This document shows, one piece after another, positions 52,893 to 61,096 of a stretch of DNA of 64,000 bases. The stretch covers positions 359,924-423,923 of the forward strand of contig NZ_FUWS01000002.1 of assembly GCF_900167435.1 (NCBI RefSeq). Direction: 5' to 3'. This DNA is from Marinactinospora thermotolerans DSM 45154. Lineage in GTDB: Bacteria > Actinomycetota > Actinomycetes > Streptosporangiales > Streptosporangiaceae. Position 1 is the first letter of the stretch. Each line of letters opens with the position of its first letter. The notes beneath the pieces are model-generated. The model saw nothing but the letters and a program-made list of their open reading frames with translations. It did not search any database and was not told where the DNA came from. The translations under genes and the position numbers were made by a program.

Positions 52893-54517
52893 CGGATCGC
52901 CGCCGTGACGTCCAGGCGCACGTCCACCCCGTGCAGCTCCAACGTTCCCAGGACCGATCCCACGCGGGTGACGTGTCCCTGCGGGCGGGGCAGCAGGGTC
53001 AGCGTCAATCCGCTCACCGGATCGCCGGCCGCGCCCTGTTCGGCGGGGCCGTCGCGGCCGTCTCCGGCCAGCGCCAACAGCTCGCACAGCAGCTCCAGCG
53101 CCGGCCCCGACAGCCGGGCCCCGGCGAGGTCGTGGGCGGCCGCGGCCAGCTCGCCGACGGCGGCGGCGTGCCGTTGTTCCCGCCGGGCCGCCTCGGCGAG
53201 CAGGGCGGCGCGCCCCAGCGGATCGTCGCTCACCCGTGGGACCCGCCCCGCGGGCGGGCGCTCGGCGCGGGTGCGCAGGTTCACCTCGACCGGCACGCGG
53301 GGGCCCTCCCGCCAGGACAGGTCGGGGGCCGGGGTGTCGTCCTCCCCGGCGAGGCCCAGATGGCGGGAGGAGAAGAGCCCGAACGCCGCCGCGTACAGGT
53401 CGTGCGCCTGTTCGGGGGAGGAGGCGTCGAACCAACGGGCCAGGGTGAGCAGGTCCCGTCGCCGGCCGGGATCGACGCCGCCGGCCCCGGTGATCCGCTT
53501 GACGTTGGTGAGCAGCGCGGTGATGGCCCGGCTGGTCGCCTCGCGCAGCCCGTCGACCTCGGAGGGGCGGCCCGGCCGGCCCACGAACCAGTCGGTCAAC
53601 CCGTCCCAGTCGGCCTCGCGGCGACCCGGCGCGCGCTCCAGCAACTCGGTCTGCCCGGCACGGGTGGCGCGCGGGGTGAGGTCGCCGGGGCCTCCGCCGA
53701 GCAGGTCGAGCAGGGAGGCCCGCTGCCGGTTCAGGGCGGTCAGGTGGGCGGTGATCGGCGCGGAGTGGCGCAGGACGTCCTTGACGATCAGCTCCACGTA
53801 CTCCAGCAGCATGTGCTTGAACCCCGATGTCTCGGCGGGGTCGAGGTCGTAGCGGGCGATGACCGAGCCGAGGTAGGCGTAGAAGTCGCGGACCGCCGCG
53901 GCGAACTCGTCGTGTTGCAGGAACAGGGTGGTGACCTGCTGGGCCAGTCGCTCCCGCAGCGTCCGCGACACGGTGGGCGCCGGGCCGCGCTCGGCGGTGA
54001 GCACCTCCCCGAGCGTACGGCGGATCGCGGCGAGCCCTTCCTCGATCGCCGGGAGCAGTTCCCGCGACACCTCGCGCGCGCCCTCGGCGACGTCGAGCAT
54101 CTCATCGACCTCGCGCTGTACGCGCATGGCGAGCTTGGCCACCTGGTAGCGGACGCGGCTACGGGTGAACTCGGCGATGGTCGCGGCCGGCTCGCGGCGG
54201 CCGGGGAGGAGGTTGCCCCAGCGGGCCAGCTGCTCCAGGCGGTCGACGACGGTGTCGGGGGCGGCCTCGCCGGGGTCGATCTCGCCACGCCGTTCGGCCT
54301 CCACCAGCGCGGCCGCGACCTCCCCGGCCCCCAGGTCGGCCAGCAGGGTCGAGGTGAACAACCGCATGATGGCGAGGTAGGTACGGCGCTCGGGCGCGCT
54401 GAGGTAGGCGTAGAGCCGCAGGCGGGACAGGTCACCGGCCGGGGGAGGGGGCGAGGGGGGTTCCTCCCGCGGGACCGAGGGGTGCGCGTGCGGGATGTCG
54501 TCGGCTTCGGTAGGCAT
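52889..54517 (-). CDS. jetA: Wadjet type II JetA (TIGR02677/DUF2397)
   Basis: The 542-residue protein belongs to TIGR02677 (DUF2397): LYAYLSAPERRTYLAIMRLFTSTL, ERRGEIDPGEA, LEQLARWGNLLPGRREPAATIAEFTRSRVRYQVAK and FKHMLLEYVELIVKDVLRHSAPI. It is the kleisin-like subunit of the complex. The ATG at 54517 is chosen over a TTG at 54529. It is the first gene of the operon. The promoter has to lie in the 74 bases between it and the maoC stop or within maoC. Confidence 0.92.
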   Translation of the reverse strand: MPTEADDIPHAHPSVPREEPPSPPPPAGDLSRLRLYAYLSAPERRTYLAIMRLFTSTLLADLGAGEVAAALVEAERRGEIDPGEAAPDTVVDRLEQLARWGNLLPGRREPAATIAEFTRSRVRYQVAKLAMRVQREVDEMLDVAEGAREVSRELLPAIEEGLAAIRRTLGEVLTAERGPAPTVSRTLRERLAQQVTTLFLQHDEFAAAVRDFYAYLGSVIARYDLDPAETSGFKHMLLEYVELIVKDVLRHSAPITAHLTALNRQRASLLDLLGGGPGDLTPRATRAGQTELLERAPGRREADWDGLTDWFVGRPGRPSEVDGLREATSRAITALLTNVKRITGAGGVDPGRRRDLLTLARWFDASSPEQAHDLYAAAFGLFSSRHLGLAGEDDTPAPDLSWREGPRVPVEVNLRTRAERPPAGRVPRVSDDPLGRAALLAEAARREQRHAAAVGELAAAAHDLAGARLSGPALELLCELLALAGDGRDGPAEQGAAGDPVSGLTLTLLPRPQGHVTRVGSVLGTLELHGVDVRLDVTAAIR

Positions 54518-54543
54518 GGCCTGCCCCAACTTAGTCCCTCGAC

Positions 54544-54571
54544 GTCCCGGCCGAGGCCGTTCGGCCGGGAC
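54544..54571 (-). terminator. Terminator of the MaoC gene, between MaoC and jetA
   Basis: Perfect 11-base arms (54544-54554 and 54561-54571) with a 6-base loop lie 20 bases beyond the MaoC stop. It should limit read-through into jetABCD. Confidence 0.75.
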
Positions 54572-54590
54572 GGGCCGGGGCGGCCGAGGC

Positions 54591-55046
54591 TCAGGGGACC
54601 AGCAGTGTCAGGGTCTCGGCGACCAGGGCGGGACGCTCCACGCCCTCGATCTGGACCTCGTGCCGCATGGTCAACAGCAGTCCCTTGTCGGTCTCCTTGA
54701 CCTCGGTCAGTTCGATGCCGTCGCGGACGCGCGATCCCACCGTGACGGGCTGAAGGAAACGCACCTTGTTCAGGCCGTAGTTGACGCCCATGGTGGGAGG
54801 AGTGTCCAGCTCGTAGACCTCCGGTCCGAACATCGGCAGCAGGGACAGGGACAGGAAGCCGTGGGCGATCGTGCTTCCGAAGGGGCCGCGCGCCGCGCGT
54901 TCGGGATCCACGTGGATCCACTGGTGGTCTCCGGTGGCCTCGGCGAAGGCGTCGATCCGTTCCTGGGTGACGACGTGCCAGTCGCTGTATCCGAGGTGCT
55001 GGCCACGGGCGGCGGCCAGGGCGGTGACGTCGGTGAACCTGCGCAT
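54591..55046 (-). CDS. MaoC-family enoyl-CoA hydratase/dehydratase
   Basis: The 151-residue hot-dog fold protein has the hydratase 2 motif (ATGDHQWIHVDPERAARGPFG ... IAHGFLSLSL) with the conserved Asp and His pair. It hydrates 2-enoyl-CoAs (R-specific hydratase type). The substrate is unknown. An AAGGAG site precedes the ATG. Its position next to jetA looks coincidental. Confidence 0.92.
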   Translation of the reverse strand: MRRFTDVTALAAARGQHLGYSDWHVVTQERIDAFAEATGDHQWIHVDPERAARGPFGSTIAHGFLSLSLLPMFGPEVYELDTPPTMGVNYGLNKVRFLQPVTVGSRVRDGIELTEVKETDKGLLLTMRHEVQIEGVERPALVAETLTLLVP

Positions 55047-55160
55047 GGGCCTTGCACTCCTTCGGGCCGTGGCCGGGGATCTGGACCGACCTTACCCCAT
55101 ACCGACTGACCGGTTTGTGTCGGGCGCCACGTAGGGAAGGCCGCGTCCCCGACAGCGCCG

Positions 55161-55532
55161 TCAGGACCCGGTGAGCTGGGTGATGCGTTGCGGGGACAGC
55201 CCCAGATAGTGCGAGATGTCGACCAGGGTGAGCCCGGCGGCGGTCAGCCCGGCCACCGCCTGCCGGGTCTTGGCCGTCGCACCGCGTAACGCCTCGTCGG
55301 CCTCGTGCAGGGCCCGGCGCGCCTCAAGCGCCAACCGGTCGAGCTCGTCGCTGACCCGGGGAAGCAGATCGATGTGCACCTGCTCCTCCGCCAACTCGGC
55401 CTGGCCCGCGATGTACTCGCGGGCCCGGGACTCGGCGTCGGCCAGCGTGGGCGACCACGTGACCCCCACCCCGTCCACCCGTAGCTCCCACCCGTTCTCC
55501 CACTTGCGGGCGTGAACCTCGTACAGCGCCAC
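55161..55532 (-). CDS. HicB-like domain protein with C-terminal HTH, without a visible HicA
   Basis: The 123-residue protein begins VALYEVHARKWENGWELRVDGVGVTWSPTLADAESRAREYIA, the beta-alpha fold typical of HicB-like domains. A helical stretch and a C-terminal helix-turn-helix follow (GLTLVDISHYLGLSPQRITQL). HicB is usually the antitoxin to HicA, but no small HicA-like ORF is visible next to it. It may be a stand-alone regulator. The GTG at 55532 has a GGGAGG site upstream. It lies 73 bases beyond the stop of the phosphodiester-glycosidase gene. Confidence 0.65.
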   Translation of the reverse strand: MALYEVHARKWENGWELRVDGVGVTWSPTLADAESRAREYIAGQAELAEEQVHIDLLPRVSDELDRLALEARRALHEADEALRGATAKTRQAVAGLTAAGLTLVDISHYLGLSPQRITQLTGS

Positions 55533-55605
55533 CGAGGGCCTCCCTATCGAGTGCTCTGGGCCCCGATCATCCCGGAAAGTCCGCAACGGCGGCAAGAGTG
55601 CCGGG

Positions 55606-57768
55606 TCATTCACCCAAAGTGACCGTCGCGCCCAGCCCGTCCAGCACGACCCCGCCCCGATAGCCGATGGCCGACCGTGTCTCCACCAGGTAGAGCCGCT
55701 CGACCTCGGCCGGGTGCGCCACGGCGTCACCGACCGGGATCTCGGCCCGGCGCCACCCCGTCCAGTCGACCGTGGGCCCATGCAGGGACACCCGCCGCCC
55801 ATCCGCGCCGATCACCGTCGCCGCCAGACGCGCGCCCATCCCGTCCCCCCGCACCCACGCCCACAGGCGGGTGGCGTGGCCTCCCAGGGGCAGGGGTGAG
55901 GGCGCCAGCGCGTAGGCCGCGCGGGTCCCGGTGGAACCCGTGAAGTCGTAGTCCAGGGCCAGCCCCGTACCGTCACGGCCCGCGACCGCCGCCACCGACG
56001 CCGTGGCGCGCACGGCCTCGGCCGACCACGACGCCGCGTCGTCGAAGGAGGCGAGCTCCCGCTCGGTCGTTCCCACCCGCACCGGCACGCTCACCCGTCG
56101 TCCGGCCGCCTCGAACCCGATGGAGGTCGTTGCCGCCGCGACGGTCGCCGTGACGGCGAAGGTCCCGTCCGCGCGTGAAACGACGCGGAGCAGTTCCGGA
56201 TCGACATCGACGGTGACGTCCTCGGGCTCGATCGGCGCCCGGGTCCCGTCGGGCGCCACGCCGGTGAGGGCGAGCACCGCCGGATTCGCGGGATCGGGCA
56301 GCGCCAGCGACGCCGGTGCCGCCTCCAGCAGTTGCGGGGGAGGAAGCACCTCCAGCGTCACCGCGCCCTCGACCCCCGCCGCGCGGGCGCTGACACGCGC
56401 GCTCCCCGGCGGCCCCGCGGTGAACGCGCCCGCCGAAACCCTTCCCGACGTCGCGTCCCACTCCGTGGCGGGGCGCCGTCCCGCCGCTTCCACCGGCCCG
56501 TAGGCCGCGTCGTGGGGAACGGCCTCCAGGCGCCGGAGAAGCCCGGAGAAGACCCGGTGGGGGTCGGCGTGGACGGGGGCGCCGGTCCGCGCCGGCACCA
56601 ACGGGTCGATGCGCGGGCGCACCCACAGGCCGCTCGCCCGGCCATCGCCCCGAGGAGCGTGGACGGCCAGGCCGTTGGGGACCGGACGCTCTTCCTCGCC
56701 GGTGCGGTTGTGCCGGCGCAGGCCGGTGTCGCCGGGGGAACGCGCGAGCAGCGCGGCGGAGCCGCCACCGTCGAGCTCCAGGGCGTCGTCGGCGCCGGCG
56801 GCCCGCATCCGTTCGCCCATCTCCCGCAGGGTCGCGCCGGGGCTACCGGTGTAGCGGCCGTCGGCCACGATCGCATACATCCGCCTGCCGTCGGCGGAGA
56901 AGCCGATCGCGGTGCGCGGATGCCGCGAGGTGTCGGCGATGTCGGCGACCACGCCGTCGCGCAGCAGCACGTGCCGCCCGCCGATCGCCAGGTGGGGGCG
57001 GACCCCCTCGGCCGTCAGCGTGTAGTCGACCTCGACCCGGTCCCCCGGCCGCAGGCCGCCGAGGCGGTCGGCAGCCTCCCCGCGGCCCAGGAGGACGGTG
57101 CCCCCCTCCGGCACCGTCCCCGCGCCGGCCGCCTCGCCGCTATGGGTCACCACGCCGTCCTCGACCAGCACCTCGCGGACCCGCCCGGCCCCCGGCACCG
57201 TGTCACCGCGCGGGTGCTCGCCCCAGGCCGGGGTGAAGACCCCCAGTCCGTCCACCGGGATCTCGTGGGCGTTGAGCCGATCCACTCCCAGGGCCGTCGA
57301 GGACGACACGGCCGCGCCGGAGAAGGAGACCGGGCCGATCCGGCCACGGCCCTCCGGCGCGACCAGAACGGCGTGGCCGTGTCCGGGGGAGGGGGACTTG
57401 ACCACCTCGCCCCCGCGCGCGGCCGCGCCGAGAGGGGCGTCGGAGCCGCCGATGTCGAAGAAGTCCCCGTTGACGGCGGCGACCGCACCGGCCGCCGTCG
57501 CCCGCGCGTGCAACGAGCCGGTTCCCGCCACCCGGCCCCCGTCCAGGTAGCCCAGGCGGGGGCCGGCGGACAGGTCCACGCGCAGCATGGTGAAGCGTTG
57601 GCGGTGCGCGCCGGAACCGACCTCGCTGGAGACCAGCTCCACCCCGGGAGCGACGGGTTGTCGGCGCACCGTCTCGACCGGGGCCGCCATGGCCGGGGCG
57701 ACGGGGGCGAGCAGGGCCGCCGGAGACAGGAGGGCGACGGCGAGGCACAGGGACGCGCGCACGGACAC
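55606..57768 (-). CDS. Secreted phosphodiester glycosidase-domain (NAGPA/DUF2233) protein
   Basis: The 720-residue protein has a signal peptide (ASLCLAVALLSPAALLAPVAPAMAA). A phosphodiester glycosidase domain follows, with VAAVNGDFFD, RTAIGFSADGRRMYAIVADGR and ADDALELDGGGSAALLAR. The rest (about residues 400-720) is beta-rich, with putative Ig-like and carbohydrate-binding-like parts (VDWTGWRRAEIPVG). NAGPA-type enzymes cleave sugar phosphodiesters; the bacterial substrate is probably wall glycan-phosphate polymers. The GTG at 57768 has GGAGG 5 bases upstream. It is divergent from the 2OG-oxygenase gene. Confidence 0.82.
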   Translation of the reverse strand: MSVRASLCLAVALLSPAALLAPVAPAMAAPVETVRRQPVAPGVELVSSEVGSGAHRQRFTMLRVDLSAGPRLGYLDGGRVAGTGSLHARATAAGAVAAVNGDFFDIGGSDAPLGAAARGGEVVKSPSPGHGHAVLVAPEGRGRIGPVSFSGAAVSSSTALGVDRLNAHEIPVDGLGVFTPAWGEHPRGDTVPGAGRVREVLVEDGVVTHSGEAAGAGTVPEGGTVLLGRGEAADRLGGLRPGDRVEVDYTLTAEGVRPHLAIGGRHVLLRDGVVADIADTSRHPRTAIGFSADGRRMYAIVADGRYTGSPGATLREMGERMRAAGADDALELDGGGSAALLARSPGDTGLRRHNRTGEEERPVPNGLAVHAPRGDGRASGLWVRPRIDPLVPARTGAPVHADPHRVFSGLLRRLEAVPHDAAYGPVEAAGRRPATEWDATSGRVSAGAFTAGPPGSARVSARAAGVEGAVTLEVLPPPQLLEAAPASLALPDPANPAVLALTGVAPDGTRAPIEPEDVTVDVDPELLRVVSRADGTFAVTATVAAATTSIGFEAAGRRVSVPVRVGTTERELASFDDAASWSAEAVRATASVAAVAGRDGTGLALDYDFTGSTGTRAAYALAPSPLPLGGHATRLWAWVRGDGMGARLAATVIGADGRRVSLHGPTVDWTGWRRAEIPVGDAVAHPAEVERLYLVETRSAIGYRGGVVLDGLGATVTLGE

Positions 57769-57880
57769 ACGGACCTCCGTTCCGGCCATGGGGGCGGACA
57801 TCAGCGGGGGAGCGGCCGGCCCGGCCGCCGCCAGGGCGGAACGTGGCCGTCCGTTCCCCTGGGGCGCCATCCCGCGCCAC

Positions 57881-57901
57881 GCTCACTCACTCTGAGTGAG
57901 C
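57881..57901. promoter_or_regulatory. Inverted repeat GCTCACTC-N5-GAGTGAGC in a divergent promoter
   Basis: Perfect 8-base arms flank ACTCT, between the secreted glycosidase gene (minus, start 57768) and the 2OG-oxygenase gene (plus, start 58034). An adjacent AT-richer sequence (57901-57935) probably holds the promoter. I do not recognise the regulator. Confidence 0.5.
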
Positions 57902-58033
57902 ATACGTGTACGTCCGATTAACGTCGACGTTGCGCGCGTTGACCTGTGGGCAACACCGCCTGCCTAGAGTCGCCAGGGTCGGGCCCGTCCCGCCCACGGG
58001 TCGTGGCGGGCCGCGAAGAGAGCGAGGAGCACC

Positions 58034-59128
58034 ATGGTCCGTGCGGCCGGGGCGACCGGACGCCCCCTCCACGTCCCCGTCGTCGACCTGACGGGCTGGG
58101 AAGGCGGCTCCGTGCGGCGCCGGGCGGCCATCGCCGCCCGCGCCGACGGTGCGGCGCGCAGAAGCGGTTTCATGCAGATCACCGGGCACGGAATCCGGCC
58201 CGAGACGTTCCAAGGGCTGGCCGAGGCGATGGACGCGCTCTTCGACCGGCCGTCCTCGACCGACCCCGACACGTCTCTGCCTCCCGCGCCGGGAACGGGA
58301 CGGGGCTACGGCCGCCCCGAAGGCGGTTGGGTGAGCCACGGGCCGGCCGAGCCCGACGGGACCGCGCGGACCTTCACCATCGGTACCCAGGCGGCCGACC
58401 ACCCCGACCGGGCACTGCCCGACGACCTGTACCCGGCCAACGTCTGGCCGCCTGGGCTGCCCGGGGTCGAGCCCCGGACGATGGCGTGGTTCACCGAGGC
58501 CAGCCGGCTCGCGCGTCGCCTCACCGAGGTGTTCGCGGTCGCCCTGGACCTGCCCGACGCCTTCTTCCTCACCTACAGCGGGCACTCGCTGGACGTGCTG
58601 CGACTGTACGAGCACCCGGCGGCGTCGTCGGCCGAGGAATCCCCGACCGGCCCCGGAACAGTGCCTCCCGGACACACCGACTTCGGGATCCTCACCTTGC
58701 TGTGGGCCGAGGGAGGCGGACGGTTGCAGGCGCGCGACCGCGCCGGTGACTGGCACGACGTCCTGCCCCGTCCCGGCACCCTGCTCGTGGGGGTCGGAGA
58801 CCTCCTGGCGCGCTGGACCAACGACCGCTGGACCTCGCCGGTGCACCGCGTCCTGCCGCCGGGGACGGCCGGCACGTCCGGGCGGCGCCGGGCGGCGGCC
58901 TTCTTCCACCACGGCGACTTCGACGCCCTGGTCACCCCGGTGCCCACCTGCGTCGAACGCGCCAATCCCGCGCGCTATGGGCCGGTGACGATCGCGGCGC
59001 ACCTCGCAGAGAAGCGGGGACAGGCCCCGCCGGTCCCTCCGACGTCCCCCCTGGCGGGACCGCCGTCCTTCTCCCGCAGGACGGCGCGCGCCCGAGCGGT
59101 CGAGGGAGGCCGGCTGCCGACCCGCTGA
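58034..59128 (+). CDS. 2-oxoglutarate/Fe(II)-dependent oxygenase (isopenicillin N synthase family)
   Basis: The 364-residue protein has the DIOX_N region (PVVDLTGWEGGSV ... SGFMQITGHGI) and a 2OG-Fe(II) oxygenase core with iron ligands in GHTDFGILTLLW (His, Asp) and SPVHRV (His). The co-substrate-binding motif RxSxxFF is RAAAFF here, with Ser replaced by Ala, so 2-oxoglutarate binding may be altered. It hydroxylates or oxidises an unknown small molecule. The ATG at 58034 has GAGGAG upstream. It ends with a 50-residue Arg/Pro-rich tail. Confidence 0.85.
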   Translation: MVRAAGATGRPLHVPVVDLTGWEGGSVRRRAAIAARADGAARRSGFMQITGHGIRPETFQGLAEAMDALFDRPSSTDPDTSLPPAPGTGRGYGRPEGGWVSHGPAEPDGTARTFTIGTQAADHPDRALPDDLYPANVWPPGLPGVEPRTMAWFTEASRLARRLTEVFAVALDLPDAFFLTYSGHSLDVLRLYEHPAASSAEESPTGPGTVPPGHTDFGILTLLWAEGGGRLQARDRAGDWHDVLPRPGTLLVGVGDLLARWTNDRWTSPVHRVLPPGTAGTSGRRRAAAFFHHGDFDALVTPVPTCVERANPARYGPVTIAAHLAEKRGQAPPVPPTSPLAGPPSFSRRTARARAVEGGRLPTR

Positions 59129-59155
59129 ACGGGGAGGGGAGCCGGCGCGCCGTCC

Positions 59156-60277
59156 TCAGCCGGTGAGGGTCAGGCTCGTGACGGCCATGGCGCGGATCGC
59201 GCCGGGGTCCACCTCGTGGCCCAGGCCGGGACGGGTCAACGGAACCGGAACGATGCCGTCATGGGCCCGGACCGGTGGTGTCACCACGTCACGCGAGAAA
59301 CGCCCCCCGGCCCCCGGCATCTCGGTGGGCAGGGTCACCCCGCGCAGCGACGCCAGCGCGACGATGGCGGCCCGCCCCACCCCGGTCTCGTGGTCGCTGC
59401 CGCACCACACCTGCCAGCCGGCGTCCACCGCGCGGTCGTGGGCCCGCCGCGCGGGGGTGAGCCCGCCCATGGCGGACATGCTCAGGTGGAGCGCGCTCGC
59501 GGCCTCGGTCCGGATCGCCTCGTCGAGGCGGTCCAGTGAACCGGCGGGGCAGCGGATGGCGACGGGGGTGCGCAGGTCCCGGCGCAGCCGGGCGTGGGCG
59601 GCCAGATCATCGGAGGCGAACGGCTGCTCGACGGCGAGGAGCCCGTAGTCGTCCAGGGCGCGCAGCGTCGCGAGGTGGTCGGGATCCTCGCTGTAGCGGC
59701 CACCGGCGTCGACCTGCAACGCCAGGTAGGGGAAGGCCGCCTGCACCGCCCGCACCACCTCGATGTCCCAGCCCGGTTCGATTTCGAGCCTGATGCGCTT
59801 GAAACCACTGCCGACCTGCCGGTTCACCTCGTGCACCAGAGCTTCGAGGGACGGCTGCCGGGCCAAGGTGACCCCGGCGGTCACGGCGGTGCGGGTACCA
59901 CCGAGCGCGTGGGAGAGCGGTGTGTCGCGTTGCCGGCTCCACAGGTCCCAGCAGGCCACGTCCAGGCCGCACCGCACCGCGGGATCGGCCGGCAGGCCCG
60001 CCCACGCGTGCTCGACATCGGTGGGACGCTGCCAGGAGTGGCGCAGCAGCGCGGGGGCGAACTCCTCGACCAACGCCCGCCACCCGGCCGATCCGGGGAT
60101 CTCGCCCCACCCGGTGACGCCGGAGGCGTCGGCGACCCGGACCAGGACGTGATCGGCGTAGCGGGGCCGCTCGCCCACGCCCCGGTTACGGGGCTTGGGC
60201 TGGACGAGAGGCAGCCGCAGCAGCGTCGCGTCGATCGTCGCGACGCGGGTGAGCGTCGCGGGTTCGGTGCGTGACAC
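59156..60277 (-). CDS. Enolase-superfamily protein related to o-succinylbenzoate synthase, catalytic residues lost
   Basis: The 373-residue protein aligns along its length with MenC/OSBS-type enzymes (GWGEIPG, GFKRIRLEIEPGWDIEVVRAV, QVDAGGRYSEDPDHLATLRALDDYGLLAVEQPF, LPVPLTRPGLGHEVD-like VPVPLTRPGLGHEVD). The KxK acid-base pair is RLE (Arg163, Glu165), the opposing Lys is Ser265, and the third metal Asp of LDES is Arg242 (AIRCP). Only the first two metal ligands (Asp190, Glu217) remain. It is therefore unlikely to do enolase-type chemistry. GTG 60277 has GGGAGG upstream. Confidence 0.75.
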   Translation of the reverse strand: MSRTEPATLTRVATIDATLLRLPLVQPKPRNRGVGERPRYADHVLVRVADASGVTGWGEIPGSAGWRALVEEFAPALLRHSWQRPTDVEHAWAGLPADPAVRCGLDVACWDLWSRQRDTPLSHALGGTRTAVTAGVTLARQPSLEALVHEVNRQVGSGFKRIRLEIEPGWDIEVVRAVQAAFPYLALQVDAGGRYSEDPDHLATLRALDDYGLLAVEQPFASDDLAAHARLRRDLRTPVAIRCPAGSLDRLDEAIRTEAASALHLSMSAMGGLTPARRAHDRAVDAGWQVWCGSDHETGVGRAAIVALASLRGVTLPTEMPGAGGRFSRDVVTPPVRAHDGIVPVPLTRPGLGHEVDPGAIRAMAVTSLTLTG

Positions 60278-60397
60278 GCGGGTTCCGCCTCCCAGGAGCG
60301 ATGTCGGACAGGGACGCGACGAACGCCCCATCTCGACGTTATCCCCTCAGACCCGGGCCGACCACCGGTCCGAGCGCAGATGTGGGATCGCTCGCGT

Positions 60398-61009
60398 TCA
60401 CGCCCGCCCCCGTTTGGTCGCCGCGAAGATCAGCCCCATGCGCAACTCGCCGCGCCGCGCGCCGCCGAACCGATCGCGCAGCGCCGCCTCGACACGGTCC
60501 AGTTGCGTGTCGCTGAGCGCCAGGCGGGTGTCGCTGTGATGCCAGGCCAAGACGGCCCTGCCCCCGGGGCGCAGCACGCGATGGAGTTCGCCGACGCCCG
60601 CGTCCAGGTCCGGCCACATCGCGACGGTGTTGACCGAGACGACGACGTCGACGTCGCCGCTGGCGACACCGGTGTGGGCCGCGTCGGCCCGGTACAGCCG
60701 CACCCTGCCACGCCGCACCGCAGCGGCGTTGCGACGCAGCGCCATCCGCACCATCTCCGGCGAGGGGTCGATGCCGGTGACGGTCACCTCGGGTGACCGG
60801 GCCAGCGCCTGGACCAGGACACCCGGGCCGGTACCGATCTCCAGGACGTGATCGCCCGGACGCACCCCCAGCGAATTGGCGATCTCGATGTTTTGCGCCC
60901 GGTTGGTCCAGGCCAGCACCACTCCGGCGAGAAACCCCGGCAGTCCTCGGGGAAGCGCGAACGGATTGGACCCCGGGGGCTGACCCGTCCAGAGATCTCG
61001 ATGCGTCAT
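60398..61009 (-). CDS. SAM-dependent class I methyltransferase
   Basis: The 203-residue protein has motif I VLEIGTGPGVLVQALA, GIDPSPEMV (acidic residue contacting SAM ribose) and a type-11-like core ending in RVLRPGGRAVLAWHHSD. Just before motif I is a hydrophobic stretch (FLAGVVLAWTNRAQN) often seen in small-molecule methyltransferases. The substrate is unknown. The ATG at 61009 follows GGAGGAGAG. Confidence 0.85.
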   Translation of the reverse strand: MTHRDLWTGQPPGSNPFALPRGLPGFLAGVVLAWTNRAQNIEIANSLGVRPGDHVLEIGTGPGVLVQALARSPEVTVTGIDPSPEMVRMALRRNAAAVRRGRVRLYRADAAHTGVASGDVDVVVSVNTVAMWPDLDAGVGELHRVLRPGGRAVLAWHHSDTRLALSDTQLDRVEAALRDRFGGARRGELRMGLIFAATKRGRA

Positions 61010-61096
61010 GGTGTCTCTCCTCCAGCAGGGAGACTTCCCGTCACGGAGGGTGTTCACGCCTGTCGCCGCGTGGTACCGCGCAAGGGCGCGGACCTT

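Noticed and set aside
54530-54590. Mobile-element boundary beside the Wadjet operon
   Set aside because: No direct or inverted terminal repeat, attachment site or tRNA end is seen; the hairpin there is a normal terminator of maoC.
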